Assembly (NCBI GenBank): GCA_032433595.1 | Contig: JASWJB010000152.1 | Coordinates: forward strand, 33,377 to 97,376 | Direction: 5' to 3' | Source of the DNA: Conoideocrella luteorostrata | Taxonomy: Eukaryota > Ascomycota > Sordariomycetes > Hypocreales > Clavicipitaceae | Length of the DNA stretch: 64,000 bases | Shown: positions 1 to 10,623 of the stretch, one piece after another | Numbering within the stretch: position 1 is the first letter of the stretch | Layout: each line of letters opens with the position of its first letter | Program-made: the position numbers and the translations under genes | Notes under the pieces: model-generated | The model's database searches: none | Seen by the model: the letters and a program-made list of their open reading frames with translations, nothing else | Told to the model about the DNA's origin: nothing

Positions 1-2627
1 TTCCAGATTTGGAGGCGCTGCTCTTTTTGGAGGGTTTTGTAGCGCAGAGCGAGTTGTATACGCGACTTGAACGCTTCGTCGAAGGTGCCGACACGGTTGC
101 TTGTAAGGATGAGGATGCCTGGATGGATGATGGTCAGGTTATGTGCTTGTTATGACGGTTAAATGAGTGGCGAATGTTACCTTCGTAGTACTCCAAGACG
201 CGGAGGAATACGGAAACTAGTGCGTTTCTTTCAAGGTTCAAGAGACTTCTCTGTTCGAGAAAGACGTCTGCTTCGTCTAGGAGAACCACTGTGTCTCAGG
301 GTTAGACAGCACAGAAGCGAGATGGAGGTGAGACGGAAGTGAGGACATAAGGAGCCGTACCACACCCCCAGGTTTTACCCAACAACAGGACGGTCTCAAG
401 GTACTGGTGATTTCCATTAGAAACAAGAATTCAAGGCGCTATTTGCTACAGAGCAGAACTGACCTTTTCCACATCATCTGCCTTTGTACCAATATCCCCA
501 CACGTAACTCTGTATAGTGGTTTCTTCGCAATTTCAGCTACACTCTCAGCCGTAAGGGTCTTCCCGGTTCCTGGGCTCCTGTTACGTTACGTTCATCCAG
601 CAGTCAGTTCAGATATAACACGCGGCTGAAATCAGGCTGAACAAACTTACCCGTGCAACAGCATAAAGAGACCGTTGCCCTTCCCGTGAATGAGGTCAGT
701 GCCAGCATGGGAACCTAGCTGGTTCATCACCACTGCCTTTATGAGTGCCTTGGTCTGGGATTCAATGACTAGGAGATCAAACGCTTCGGTGTTCCATTGG
801 ACGTCCTCAAGATAATGTACCTCGAGGTTCACTACGCTCCAGCATCCGTCAGCCGGCGCATATATAGCATTGCATTGGAAACTCACCCCATTCTTTTTTT
901 TGCATATTAAACCCATAAATGGTCGTTGGAAGGCACAAATAGAAGCTGTCGCCAAGCGACGGCTTATCCTGCCTCAGCGTTTGCGCACCAAGCTCATCAG
1001 CATTCGGCCGCCGCGGGCCTGGCTCCTTGGGGTGCATTTTATTGTATGTCTCCATATCAATCATAAATCGCAAGTCGGTCTATAAGAGGTATCAGTGAAA
1101 TCAAACCTTCTGTCTTTTTCTCCGGAAAAGCCCTTTACCGTGTTTTGGATAGTACCATTTGCAAGCCCCGTATGGAAGACATAATTCTTCTTTCTGCACT
1201 TCCAAAACATTTCGCCTCTATTTTGCAAAGCTTTCAAGGTATTTGGACTTGCGAATGATGCAGGGTACACTTCTAGCTCTGTCACATCAAATTCCTCTGT
1301 CAGGGACGGAAGCGACGCCAGTTTCAGTTCAACCGACGTTTGCTGAAAGTTGCCGTCAAATGACCATGTTTTCGCAGTAATGCTTCCGAAGTCTCGGTTG
1401 TGAGGGTAAGGCGGTTCAAGCCAGCTGGTCAGTTCAAGCCCTATCAATCGCGCCATATCGCCTTCGGGGCCCTTTGATATAACTAATTGGCCAGGGACCT
1501 GTATTCCCTCTCATTAGCTGTGCGTGAAGTAAACGTCACGGCGAAATCGCTCACATAGATGTAGTTGATGTATTCCGCAGTGATCTTCCCTCGAGCTGTC
1601 ATTTCATCCACTTTTTGCCAATCGCTTGTCAAAACATCCTGAATGTACCTGTCGAATACATCAATGTGCCGCCGAGTATCATCATCGAGTTGTGGCTTGG
1701 CATCTGAGATTTTCTCCCGACTGTGGAACCACCACATGTAGGGAAACAAGATACTGTCTTCATCATCTACCTCAAATTTTGGATAGGGGATGCTCTTGAA
1801 AGCCAAAGATGCAAGTTTATCGAATGAATCTCTTAGGTCTGGCGATATAATCGCCACTGATTCACGCTTCAATAAGCTCGATACGTCACCCGACGCCGAC
1901 TCATTCCTACCGCGGGCACTGCTTGGATGACGTCTCTCACAGCACTCGTAATCTTTATACACAATGAAGGAGATATCTTTATTTCTTTCGAGAAAGACCT
2001 CCAGATTGGTTATGGCATTACTGCCCCGCAAATGGTTCAGATATGGACCTGCCTCGACAATCCAGGGAGTATCTTCATACAAGCCGCTTGATCCATCGGA
2101 GGAATCAGCGCAAACAATGCGATGAATTTCCTGGAACCGAGGGGGCCCGGATCTGGATTCAGTCAGCTCTTGTAGTCTGGCTTCTTTCAATTCTTCGAAG
2201 GCATCGTAGAGTTTATTGAGAATATCTCCATCGGATGCGCTTGGAGACTCGTTCAAGCAGGTGCAGATTTCGTGTCGCCAGTCAATCATAGTATGGGGCC
2301 TACGTCGGATGGGACAATTCAATTGCTGCTCCGAGGCTGAGTCTAGTCCAACAGATTCTTGTTGGTCTTTTCGTCCGTATGAGCTACTTTGTGAATACTC
2401 TGGGTAGTGCACTCACCAGATAAGTCTTCATCGTCATTGCTTTGCCCATCTATTCCGTTTTCGCATGCAGTCTGCGAATCAATCTTTAGTTCGTCGCTGC
2501 AAGCGCTGTCGTCGCGTCCGTGCCGGACGTGATTGAATTGATGTCGCGGCAAGTGTCTCGATGTTGCGCCCATGCGAGACGGTGCTCGTCTGGAATTTGC
2601 GATCAACCTTTCGTTCTCAGGCATCAT
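1..2627 (-). CDS. AAA+ ATPase with fungal DUF7025-like N-terminal region (3' end beyond window)
   Basis: Exons by frame-matched splicing, 5' to 3': 2627-2417, 2342-1555, 1498-1139, 1079-887, 831-651, 578-464, 403-361, 288-181, 118-<1. Joining them gives about 705 residues with a full AAA core: Walker A HGSPGTGKT near residue 577, Walker B VVLLDEAD near 631 and a sensor-1-like ILTSNRV near 670. The C-terminal lid lies off the left edge. The N-terminal half resembles the region often called DUF7025 in large fungal AAA proteins, including a PGQLVISKG segment that appears only after removing a 56-nt intron. ATP hydrolysis is a family property; the substrate is unknown. The start is uncertain: ATG at 2627, 2624 or 2573 are all in frame with the acidic stretch that precedes intron 1. 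It lies upstream of nothing on its own strand within 1 kb. Confidence 0.86.
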
Positions 2628-3649
2628 CACAGACCAGTCCCCAACAATATTATGATTTGATTCAGGCCAAGTTAGCCAGGCGCGTCGACGGTGCAAAGCT
2701 GTCCCCCTCGGCCGTGGTGGGTGGCTGCTATCACCCCAGTCACGAGGCAGCCAATATGCATTCAGCTGCATGCAGGATGCGCGCCTAATTGCTGAAGTCG
2801 CGCAGCAGCAGCATATCTGGGAAGTGTACATGGGAAAAGGCTAGGTGTCCATCCTGGGCGCGAGACAAAACCACTCTATCTACTAGTTTCCGCATATCCT
2901 GTGTCTCAAGTCTATCATAAGTTCCTATTATTTGTGCTTTTGTGCGTGGGTTTTCGATGCTTCGAGCAGAGGCCGGGATCTGCACTGTAGGGACGGATTC
3001 CTTAGCATCCTGCTTAGCCAGAATACTGCTAGAATCGTATTAGCTGCGTGATATACTTGTTGGCTCAGATATATTGTAGTTTGTGGTTTGTGGTTGGTGT
3101 TTTGGGCGAGTGTGGGATCATAAGCAAGTGAAACTTCCAGAGTCTGACTTTAATAATGCAGGGAATTATAGTTATAAGCATAAACATAACCTTATTATTT
3201 ATTGTTCAATGTTTATCGTTTCTACATTGCTCATGCTGCGGCTCTAAGCCAAACTCTATTAACGGCATCGTTTAATTCACACGGCGCTACACGCGGCCAT
3301 GCGACGCAAGTCGATCACTGTTAGTAATAAAGTATTAGTTAATATTCTCCGGTAAGGTATGGCCGGTATCTAATTCTGTCTTTTTATACATTAAGATAAG
3401 TCTATAGGCGACAAAGATAAATCATAAAACAAAAATCTATGAACTGAGATAAGCCTATGCGTATAAAAAAGAAAAAAAGGAAAAAAGAAAAAAAAAGCTG
3501 AGCGTGGCGTTGGGCTACTACGAGATCTCATGAGGCGTAGGAAGGAAGTCGAGTCTGGACCATCATCAAGCTTTTGCTTCATCTCTACTGTTTGCTTTTA
3601 ATACTGTTGCATTTCGCACACTAGGGGAACAACACATTTGCCCGCTGTG
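2628..3649. other. Intergenic, 1.0 kb
   Basis: No credible gene. Holds the 5' flank of the AAA gene and the 3' flank of the phosphorylase-domain gene. AT-rich around 3150-3420, with an A-rich purine tract at about 3464-3496 on this strand. Confidence 0.6.
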
Positions 3650-6137
3650 CTATGTCTCGTGGCTCACCCACTCTTCTAAAAATGCCTTTAAACCGGCAGC
3701 CGCAGTCGTCGCAGCATAACCTTGCCAATCTTTACACTTGTGACTGTCGGCATAGTCACAAATGCCCTTGATAACAAGTGTTGGAAAAACGTCCCAAATG
3801 CCGGCACCTTCCATCTCAAACGCTACGACATCTCCGATGCCAGCGACCATATCGCGATCCACTCCGGATTTCATGACCTTATCCCCAGATGCAACCTTTC
3901 CAAAATGAATAGCTGGGCCATCTTGGGGTCTATTTACAGCGGATAGCCGGTCTCGAGAGACTGTCTGAGTCACATCGCAGCGAAGGGTTTGGCAGTTAGA
4001 TCGACGTGCAATCTCGCAGGCCTTGGCTCCGGTCCCGCAAGATCTGTCCCAATCTTCGCAGTCGGCTGAGTGGTGATGCTTGTGAATGTACGACGAGCGA
4101 AACAGAATGTCTGACTTTGCTATTGGATATGTGGCACTTGACGCTAAGTCCGGATGTTGGCGAAGGAAGGCAAGGTGATTGTGCGTAGATCTCAGAAGTC
4201 TTTGGCCGGTCCGTATGCCTTTTATTTTGGTAAGGAGACTTCGGATTTCTACATTTAAACGCTCAAAACCGTCTTCCTGATCGGTCTTGGGCAGAAAATA
4301 TCCTGGAAATTGCCTTCCAAAAGTGTATTTTACCAAACCATCACCAATGATGATGTCCCCGAGGACAATTTCTCTGCGGGCTGGACCAGCAAAGGGTATA
4401 CCGCCGCATATGCCAACCACGAAAGCAATTTTAATGCAAGGAAAACTTATGGCACAGTTCGATGCTGCGCTGCCAGCAGCGACCCCGCCCATGTTCGACA
4501 TATGAACAAGAACTACATTGTGCGTTCCAATGGCGCCGGTTGTGTAAGCATTCTTATCGCCAAGTACCTTCCCGAACTCACTTTCGCCCCAATATTGGTC
4601 GAAAATAGCCTCAACAGCGTCGGCTTCTATAGTGAGGGCGCAAAAAATGGCAATCTTGAAGCCATTGCGACTCTTTGGCTTGCTAGTCCCAGGGGTGGTC
4701 CCAGGGCTTTGAAACTTGACCGAAAGGCTGCATGTCTGCAGTAAAGCTTGAGGGCTGGATCCGTCATCATTTTGTGTATGTTTTTTTTGCGTCGTGTCTG
4801 TGGCCGAGACTTTTGTCAATAGAGAATGAGTCTGTAACTGAGTTCCTTTGTCAGAGTCATTGTAATCATGACACGCAATGCTACGGGCGTCCTTTCGTTC
4901 TTTTGTGCATTTTTCTGTCCGCGGTACAGTAAAACTGACAGAATGATCTCTCGTTCGCGGAGTCATCTTTGATGATGCAATAACACCTAGATTTCGAACG
5001 TCTTCATGTGCCATTATCCACTCTTTGGAGAAACCTAAAGGATTAGAGGAAAATATATGAACTGGATTAAAAGCATTGTAGCTTGCGGTTGCAGCCAACC
5101 CTCTTGGAGGTCGTATCTCCAGAACTTTTGGCGAGTGAATTGAGATACGTCGAGGACTCAATAACAGTATTTTGACTTGTGGTTCCGTTTCCATCTGCCC
5201 TAGATCGTCCACGATTTCCAAAAAGATCTGTGTCCACGAGACAGATTTCTGGTCTTCCGGCGACATTGTACAAAGGTTAAGGAGAATGATCATCCGTGAT
5301 GCATGACCAGATATTATTTTCAAAATGTCGACCCAATCCGATATAGTTGCTGCCTTTTTAAAGAGCATTACAATCTTAAACATGAGGATAGTAGCATTTG
5401 GTGGCTTTATCAAATGTAGAATGTTTATAGCGATATTCCGAAGCACCTCTTGCGGGGTGAGGATGCAAGGTTGTTCCCCTATCCGCCTATTGTGTGGCTG
5501 AAAACAAATAGATGGAAAGTATTTGGACATCTCGGCACCAAGTTTGACGCCGAATTTCTCCATGCCGCGAACATCATGAGCAGCATCGTGCATTACGGCC
5601 AGGACGGGCGATTCTGCATGCGCCCAAGATCTAAGGTTCGGCTCATTCCATAGTGACTGGGTGTCGATATTATAGTTTGCGATTGCATATTGTTCGGATG
5701 TTGCACTCCAAGATTCCACCCCACTGGACATAATATGAGGAGGAAATGGCTCTCCGATGAGGTTGAAGAAGTAGGAATTGTTTCCTATAAAGGCGGGAAA
5801 CCTCGAAAAGACGCTGGGTTCGAGAAGAGATAAATCATCGAAATGGGCATCATCAGCTAGATGTTTTTGCTGGGCTAGACATAATTCAGCAAAAAAGTGT
5901 TGCTTAACTTGATGATGGTTCTCGCGTAAACGCTTAGCATGCGAAAGGGAGGATAAACCCACTCAATTGCTCTTTGAGATTTTTCAGGGCCTCTAGGTAT
6001 CTAGGTGTTGAAGATCCAAGGGTAATTATATCAGTAAGTGAGAGGTCGATTGTCGACTCTCTCCTCCTATTAAGTTGGGCATCTATTTCGTCAATCAAGA
6101 TTGCTGTGTCAATTTGGATTGCCCCTAGCACCGACAT
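3650..6137 (-). CDS. NLR-like protein: degenerate NTPase-like N-terminus plus C-terminal nucleoside phosphorylase (PNP_UDP_1) domain
   Basis: Two exons, 6137-5963 and 5907-3650, joined over a 55-nt intron with GTGGGT donor, GCTAAG branch and CAAG acceptor, give 810 residues. Residues about 475-810 are a purine/uridine phosphorylase-family domain: beta-strand FKIAIFCALTIEADAV, glycine-rich VVGICGGIPF, an IHFGKVASGD segment, FEMEGAG and ICDYADSHK. In fungi this domain is common as an effector or nucleosidase module of NLR-like and allorecognition proteins. Residues 1-330 look like a P-loop NTPase with decayed motifs: LAVMHDAAHDVRGMEKF sits where a Walker A would be, and MIILLNLCTM then KILLLS resemble Walker B and sensor strands. 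A Ser/Thr-rich linker joins the halves. The order is odd, since this domain is usually N-terminal. Product function is inferred from family only. Confidence 0.82.
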
Positions 6138-7608
6138 AGTGTACCAGCACGACAGGCTGTCCTCGAGGAAACCCGCGCGTTGCGATTGGAAATTGAGCCG
6201 ACAAATGACTTAATAGAAAGTTTCCTGCGCACTTTGACGAAGGTAGATTAGCAGGCTTTTCAAGTCACCTTTGTCGCCCAGTCAGCCATTGTTTCTCGGG
6301 TCGAGATGCTCAAGGTAAATCCGGCGCTTCACGATTTCACTACCCGTCTTTGCATCCCAGGCAGAACAAGAGCAAGGTCAGACGAGCTGCAGGCTGATAA
6401 GCCGCCCACCATTGGCATCGGCGCCTGCAAGATGGACGAGGTGACAATAGTGGGAATTGCCATTAAGCCTGGCCTTTGCGCGTAGAGGTTTCGCGAAAGG
6501 CCACTCTCAATTTTCGACTGTAGCCCGCTGGCGACATTTCTTATTTGTGAAGACGGTAGTCGCCAGGCGAGGCGTGATCAAAGCCGATGCGCAATCAGCC
6601 ACCCTCCGTCCAATTGTTCATATGACTGAATGTGGTTGATTAAAATCGTACAACTACCTTCCAACGTAATCTAGTCATTTGGTCGTTTGACCTTGCACAA
6701 GAGAGCAATAATAGGACCTACCAGACAGCTGCACTCCATAACCTGCTGACAGTGCAGTGGGTACCGCTGGCGCCGGAATATGGCACATTGGCTACGTACT
6801 GGCGATTCACTTTGTTGGGAAGCAGAACAAATTCATTGGGTCTTCAGATTAAAAGACGGCTCAATCCGCATGGCCCTTCGATTCCGACACAGTTGGTCGA
6901 TAAAGTGCGGAAGAGGCCATATTGGTACAAAATTACCGAGTACTTTATTATGCTATAGCCAGGCTTGTACTCTACGGAGTACGGAGTCCGGAGTAGACGA
7001 CAGCCTGCGTCTCTCTAGCTCCTGCCTCCACAAGTTTCCCAACAGAGGAAAGGGCGACGACGCCGCCCTGAAGCTCGCCGCGCCAGGCTTACGTCTCCCC
7101 TCTGACTCGGGAGCTGCGCTATCCAGTTGTTTAAATGATTCAGCATCCTTCATTCCATTGGCCAAATGGTTCGATAAAGGTCATTTCCCCACGCCATTTC
7201 CTCTGCATCCCAGACTACCGCGCCTCGTTCATGTTTTTGGTGCAACGAATTGACACCTCAGCACGCGATCTCAGCCCTACACGCGCTCCCAACCCACGCC
7301 AAGCATGGTGCATAGTGCATATGTAGAGTACCTGGGTAGGTAGGCAGGTATTCATGCGCGTGTACCTGCCAGTGACCGCTGCTTGGCCGAGGTTGAACAA
7401 TTCTGCAGTTAATTGTGCCCCCGTTTCATTAGCTCTCACTGCCTCACGGGTCCTCCCCAAAGGAGTGGGACACCGCACACCTCCCTGGATCCAGGAAATC
7501 AACCATCTGCCGCATCCTGTGCCGTGCCATCTGCCGGAGCCCTTGGCCCACACGGAGGCATCCGGCCGGCTGCTGCGGTCGTAAGTTGCGAGCCGCAGGT
7601 TGGCCGAT
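6138..7608. other. Intergenic, 1.5 kb
   Basis: Divergent promoter space between the phosphorylase-domain gene (minus) and the bZIP gene (plus). The short open frames show no recognisable domain. Contains one TACGGAGTA element at 6973-6981, with imperfect copies directly following it. Confidence 0.55.
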
Positions 7609-9532
7609 ATGGCCTCTGCAGCCAGTGATATTGCAGACAGTCCGGACGTGAGATCTCCTGGGCCTAGTACTCCGGCTGGTGGTGGTGGGACAGGCATCAA
7701 GCGCGGTCCAGATGACGAGCCCACCGACGCAGAGCAGGCACAAGGTGCTGGAGCCAAGAAGAAAAAGACTGGCCTGGCAAGTAGAGGGGTTGCGAATTTG
7801 ACACCGGAGCAGCTGGCGAAAAAGAGGGCAAATGGTACGTGCTAGATTTTGCAATATGCTTTGCACTGGCCGGGACACGGGGTTCGTGTCTTGCTTGACT
7901 GCCAATTCCGGTGACAATATCACACGCTATTGCTTCTTCCTTCTAAATTAATTCGGGTTTATACTGCCGTCTCAATGGTAAACAGCACTAACGAGCCGTG
8001 GGGGAATTCAGATCGAGAAGCACAACGCGCCATTCGTGAAAGAACAAAGAACCAAATTGAGACACTTGAACGGAGGATTTTGGAACTGACAAATCAGAAA
8101 CCGTACCAAGAGCTTCAGGCTGTGATACGGGCCAAAGAGGCTGTCGAGAAGGAGAATGCCGACATCAAACGGCAGCTGGCTAGTGTCATGAACATTTTGA
8201 AACCAATTGTTTGCTCAGGTACGCTTGAAATAAGACTGACTCAACACTCTCTTGAATAACACACAAAATGGTCATACACGAAAATGTAGATACTGACACT
8301 CTCGCAAAGAAGCAGATGATTCAGCACATTCCCCAAGACCTCATCCATGTTCGCAATCACAATCAGGAAATGCTTCACAGAGCCCAAGCTCGCATCCTCA
8401 CTGTGCACCTACCCCAACACCAAGATCCTCCGTGTCTCCCGCAACAATTTCAGGTCAACCACACCAGCATGCTTCACCAGGATGGTCCGACTCACAAAAC
8501 ACGTCTCCGGATGCTCATTCAGATATGGCCATAACACAGCTACATAATCAGCGACTTCAGTTACGACAAGGCTTACACATGGGAGGGGAGAAGCTAGGCC
8601 TGGACTTCCTGCTGCGGCCGGGCCAACATGTCAGTCAAGTACAGGCAGGACTGCATGGCGCCCAAGACACACCGCAGTACCATCATGTTCCCATGAAACA
8701 TGACTGGGTAGCGAGCAACAGCAACAGCCAAGGTTATGTCTTGCCTGTAGCATCTAGGCTAACCGAGGCTGCTGGACATAACGAGTATAATGAGCAGCCG
8801 CAAGAACCATCTGCACCACAACCAAGTCAACCACACCAATCTCCACATCCTAGCTATAGCAGCCTACCATTTTACGCAATTCCCATCAAAAACAGCGAGT
8901 CATCGTGCCCGTTAGACACTATTCTACTCAATTTCCTTAGCGAACGCCGCCAACGCATAGCCGAAGGTCTCCCCATGCATGAAGTCGTCGGTCCACGATA
9001 CCCATCTGTCTCGTCGCTTCTCAACCCAGCCAAGAGCGCGTATAGTCACCCCCTCTCCAAGCTATTTACCGATGTTCTGGCCAGATTCCCTGACATATCA
9101 CGCTTGCCTGAGCGCGTTGCCGTCCTCTACATCATGTTTCTTGTCATGCGCTGGCAAATATCACCGACACACGAAAACTACGAACGGCTTCCAGATTGGA
9201 TGACTCCGCGACAGTCACAGCTCGAGTGTCCTCATCCGGCATGGATTGACCATGTTCCATTCCCTGCCATGCGGGACCGCCTCGCCAGAATATATAAACC
9301 TGGTGAGTATGAATTGGAGCAGTTTTTCATACCTTATACTACAACGCTACGCGTGAATTGGCCGTATGAAGAGACAGATACCCTTCTAATGTTGCCCGAT
9401 TCGCCTGACGTGATAATCAATCCCGTGTTTGAGAGACATTTGCGGAATATTAACAATTGGACACTGGGGAGCGCTTTTGCAAGGGCATTTCCGGCGCTGG
9501 CAGATACGTTTGGTTTGAGCTCGCCGACATAG
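7609..9532 (+). CDS. bZIP transcription factor with C-terminal DUF3425
   Basis: Exons 7609-7834, 8012-8218 and about 8316-9532, roughly 549 residues. The first join restores the basic region KKRANDREAQRAIRERTKN, split by the intron inside the Asp codon. It is followed by the heptad stretch IETLERRILELTNQ. This is a DNA-binding and dimerising leucine-zipper architecture. The middle is rich in Ser, Pro, Gln and His. The C-terminal third carries the DUF3425 pattern of fungal bZIP proteins: YPSVSSLLNP, HPLSKLFTDVLARFP, LYIMFLVMRWQISPT and a terminal NPVFERHLRNINNWTLG. Intron 1 (177 nt) has a CACTAAC branch near its acceptor. The third-exon acceptor is ambiguous: AG at 8309, 8315 or 8324 all keep phase, and a TACTGAC branch at about 8290 suits the first two. 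Target genes cannot be told from sequence. Confidence 0.88.
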
Positions 9533-10090
9533 CAGGATAATACGGAGTATAGTTGGCTGGCATCAGTGCCGGTATCATCTTGAATGCGCGGCTGCATTTC
9601 ATGGGAATTGGGGATATTCACAAAATATGTACAAGGTAAACGCGGTTTTGCAACTGTATTATATAGCGCTAATCTTGCAAATGCGGCCTGATATTTTAAT
9701 TAAGGTCTTCGAAACTGATATGAAACCCTTCTTGTTCCCACTTAGTAGCCAGCAACACTCGTCCGCCTCGAGGTATATGCATCTGCCAGCCCGTTTTGCC
9801 CGGCTACTGCCATATGTGCACCTCTCGTCACTACCCTACAATATCACTCCGTCCATTTCCTCAATACTATTCTGTACAAGGATCCAGCTCTAAAGCCACA
9901 TCTGCTCCACCAGAACCCTCAACCCACCTGCCACCCCACTTCAACTCCTCAGAAAAACCCACCCACCAACCCGCCAATATCATATAATTACCCACCGGTA
10001 ATTCAAAATCATTTCCTTTAAACCCACCTCACAGTCCAAATATACCTCATTATCTCCTCCCGTTTTCAACCAGCTGATTCAGCAACAAAA
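9533..10090. other. Intergenic, 0.56 kb
   Basis: 3' flank of the bZIP gene and 5' flank of the tRNA pair. One TACGGAGTA at 9541-9549, eight bases after the bZIP stop codon, probably in its 3' UTR. Pyrimidine- and CA-rich from 9890 to 10080. No gene seen. Confidence 0.55.
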
Positions 10091-10172
10091 GCGTGATTGG
10101 TTTAGTGGTAAAATTCTCCGTTGCCATCCAGACAACGTCGGGGAGCCCTGGGTTCGATTCCCAGATCACGCA
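10091..10172 (+). tRNA. tRNA-Gly(GCC), copy 1, 11-nt intron
   Basis: The acceptor stem GCGTGAT (10091-10097) pairs with ATCACGC (10165-10171), with discriminator A at 10172. The D-arm has GGTTTAGTGGT, the T-arm CTGGG-TTCGATT-CCCAG, and the A and B boxes are intact. Anticodon stem CTCCG/CGGGG closes the loop TTGCCAT, giving anticodon GCC. An 11-nt intron (TCCAGACAACG) sits at the canonical position after base 37, and its CAACG pairs with the CGTTG of the anticodon arm, as expected of a pre-tRNA. The mature length is 71 nt. No run of four or more T follows before the next copy. Confidence 0.95.
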
Positions 10173-10210
10173 CTTTGTTTCGCACGAGTCTTCTGACTTT
10201 CTTTACCTCA

Positions 10211-10290
10211 GCGTGATTGGTTTAGTGGTAAAATTCTCCGTTGCCATCAGCAACGTCGGGGAGCCCTGGGTTCGATTCCCAGATCACGCA
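10211..10290 (+). tRNA. tRNA-Gly(GCC), copy 2, 9-nt intron
   Basis: The mature sequence is identical to copy 1, 38 nt downstream. The intron is 9 nt (TCAGCAACG) rather than 11; it keeps the CAACG that pairs with CGTTG and differs only in the loop. A T5 run at 10299-10303 follows closely and can act as the Pol III terminator. Confidence 0.95.
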
Positions 10291-10298
10291 AGCTTATA

Positions 10299-10303
10299 TT
10301 TTT
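10299..10303 (+). terminator. Pol III T5 terminator for the tRNA-Gly pair
   Basis: Five consecutive T residues nine bases after tRNA copy 2. This is the first T run of four or more after either tRNA, so it may serve both. Confidence 0.6.
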
Positions 10304-10623
10304 GCTGTTGCTGTTGCTGTTGCTGCTGCTGTTCTTGGACTCCCTGTGTGTGAGTGGTGAGGTGAACAAGATAGCTAGATGGGATAGATAGGTGGTTGTT
10401 GTCTTTTTGTTGATCATGCTGTTCGTAGGTTATGGTTGATGCGGGGATAGGATAGTCATCGTATAGTAAGAGGCATAAAATCTCCTACAACACTGGTATC
10501 AAGATGACAGCGGTATTGAATATACTTGGTGATGTCCATTCTCAGTCGTACCCCGTTAATGTTCAATTCAACGCGACCAATTCATAACACACAACCCGAT
10601 ATCTCATACCTGTTCATCAGGCT
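10304..10623. other. Intergenic with GCTGTT microsatellite
   Basis: Imperfect GCTGTT/GCT repeats run from about 10304 to 10333. The rest is the 3' flank of the DCAF4-like gene; no gene is seen. Confidence 0.6.

Noticed and set aside
5934..5962. GTG start for the phosphorylase-domain gene
   Set aside because: Nuclear fungal genes rarely start with GTG; a 55-nt intron in correct phase links the frame to an upstream ATG at 6137.
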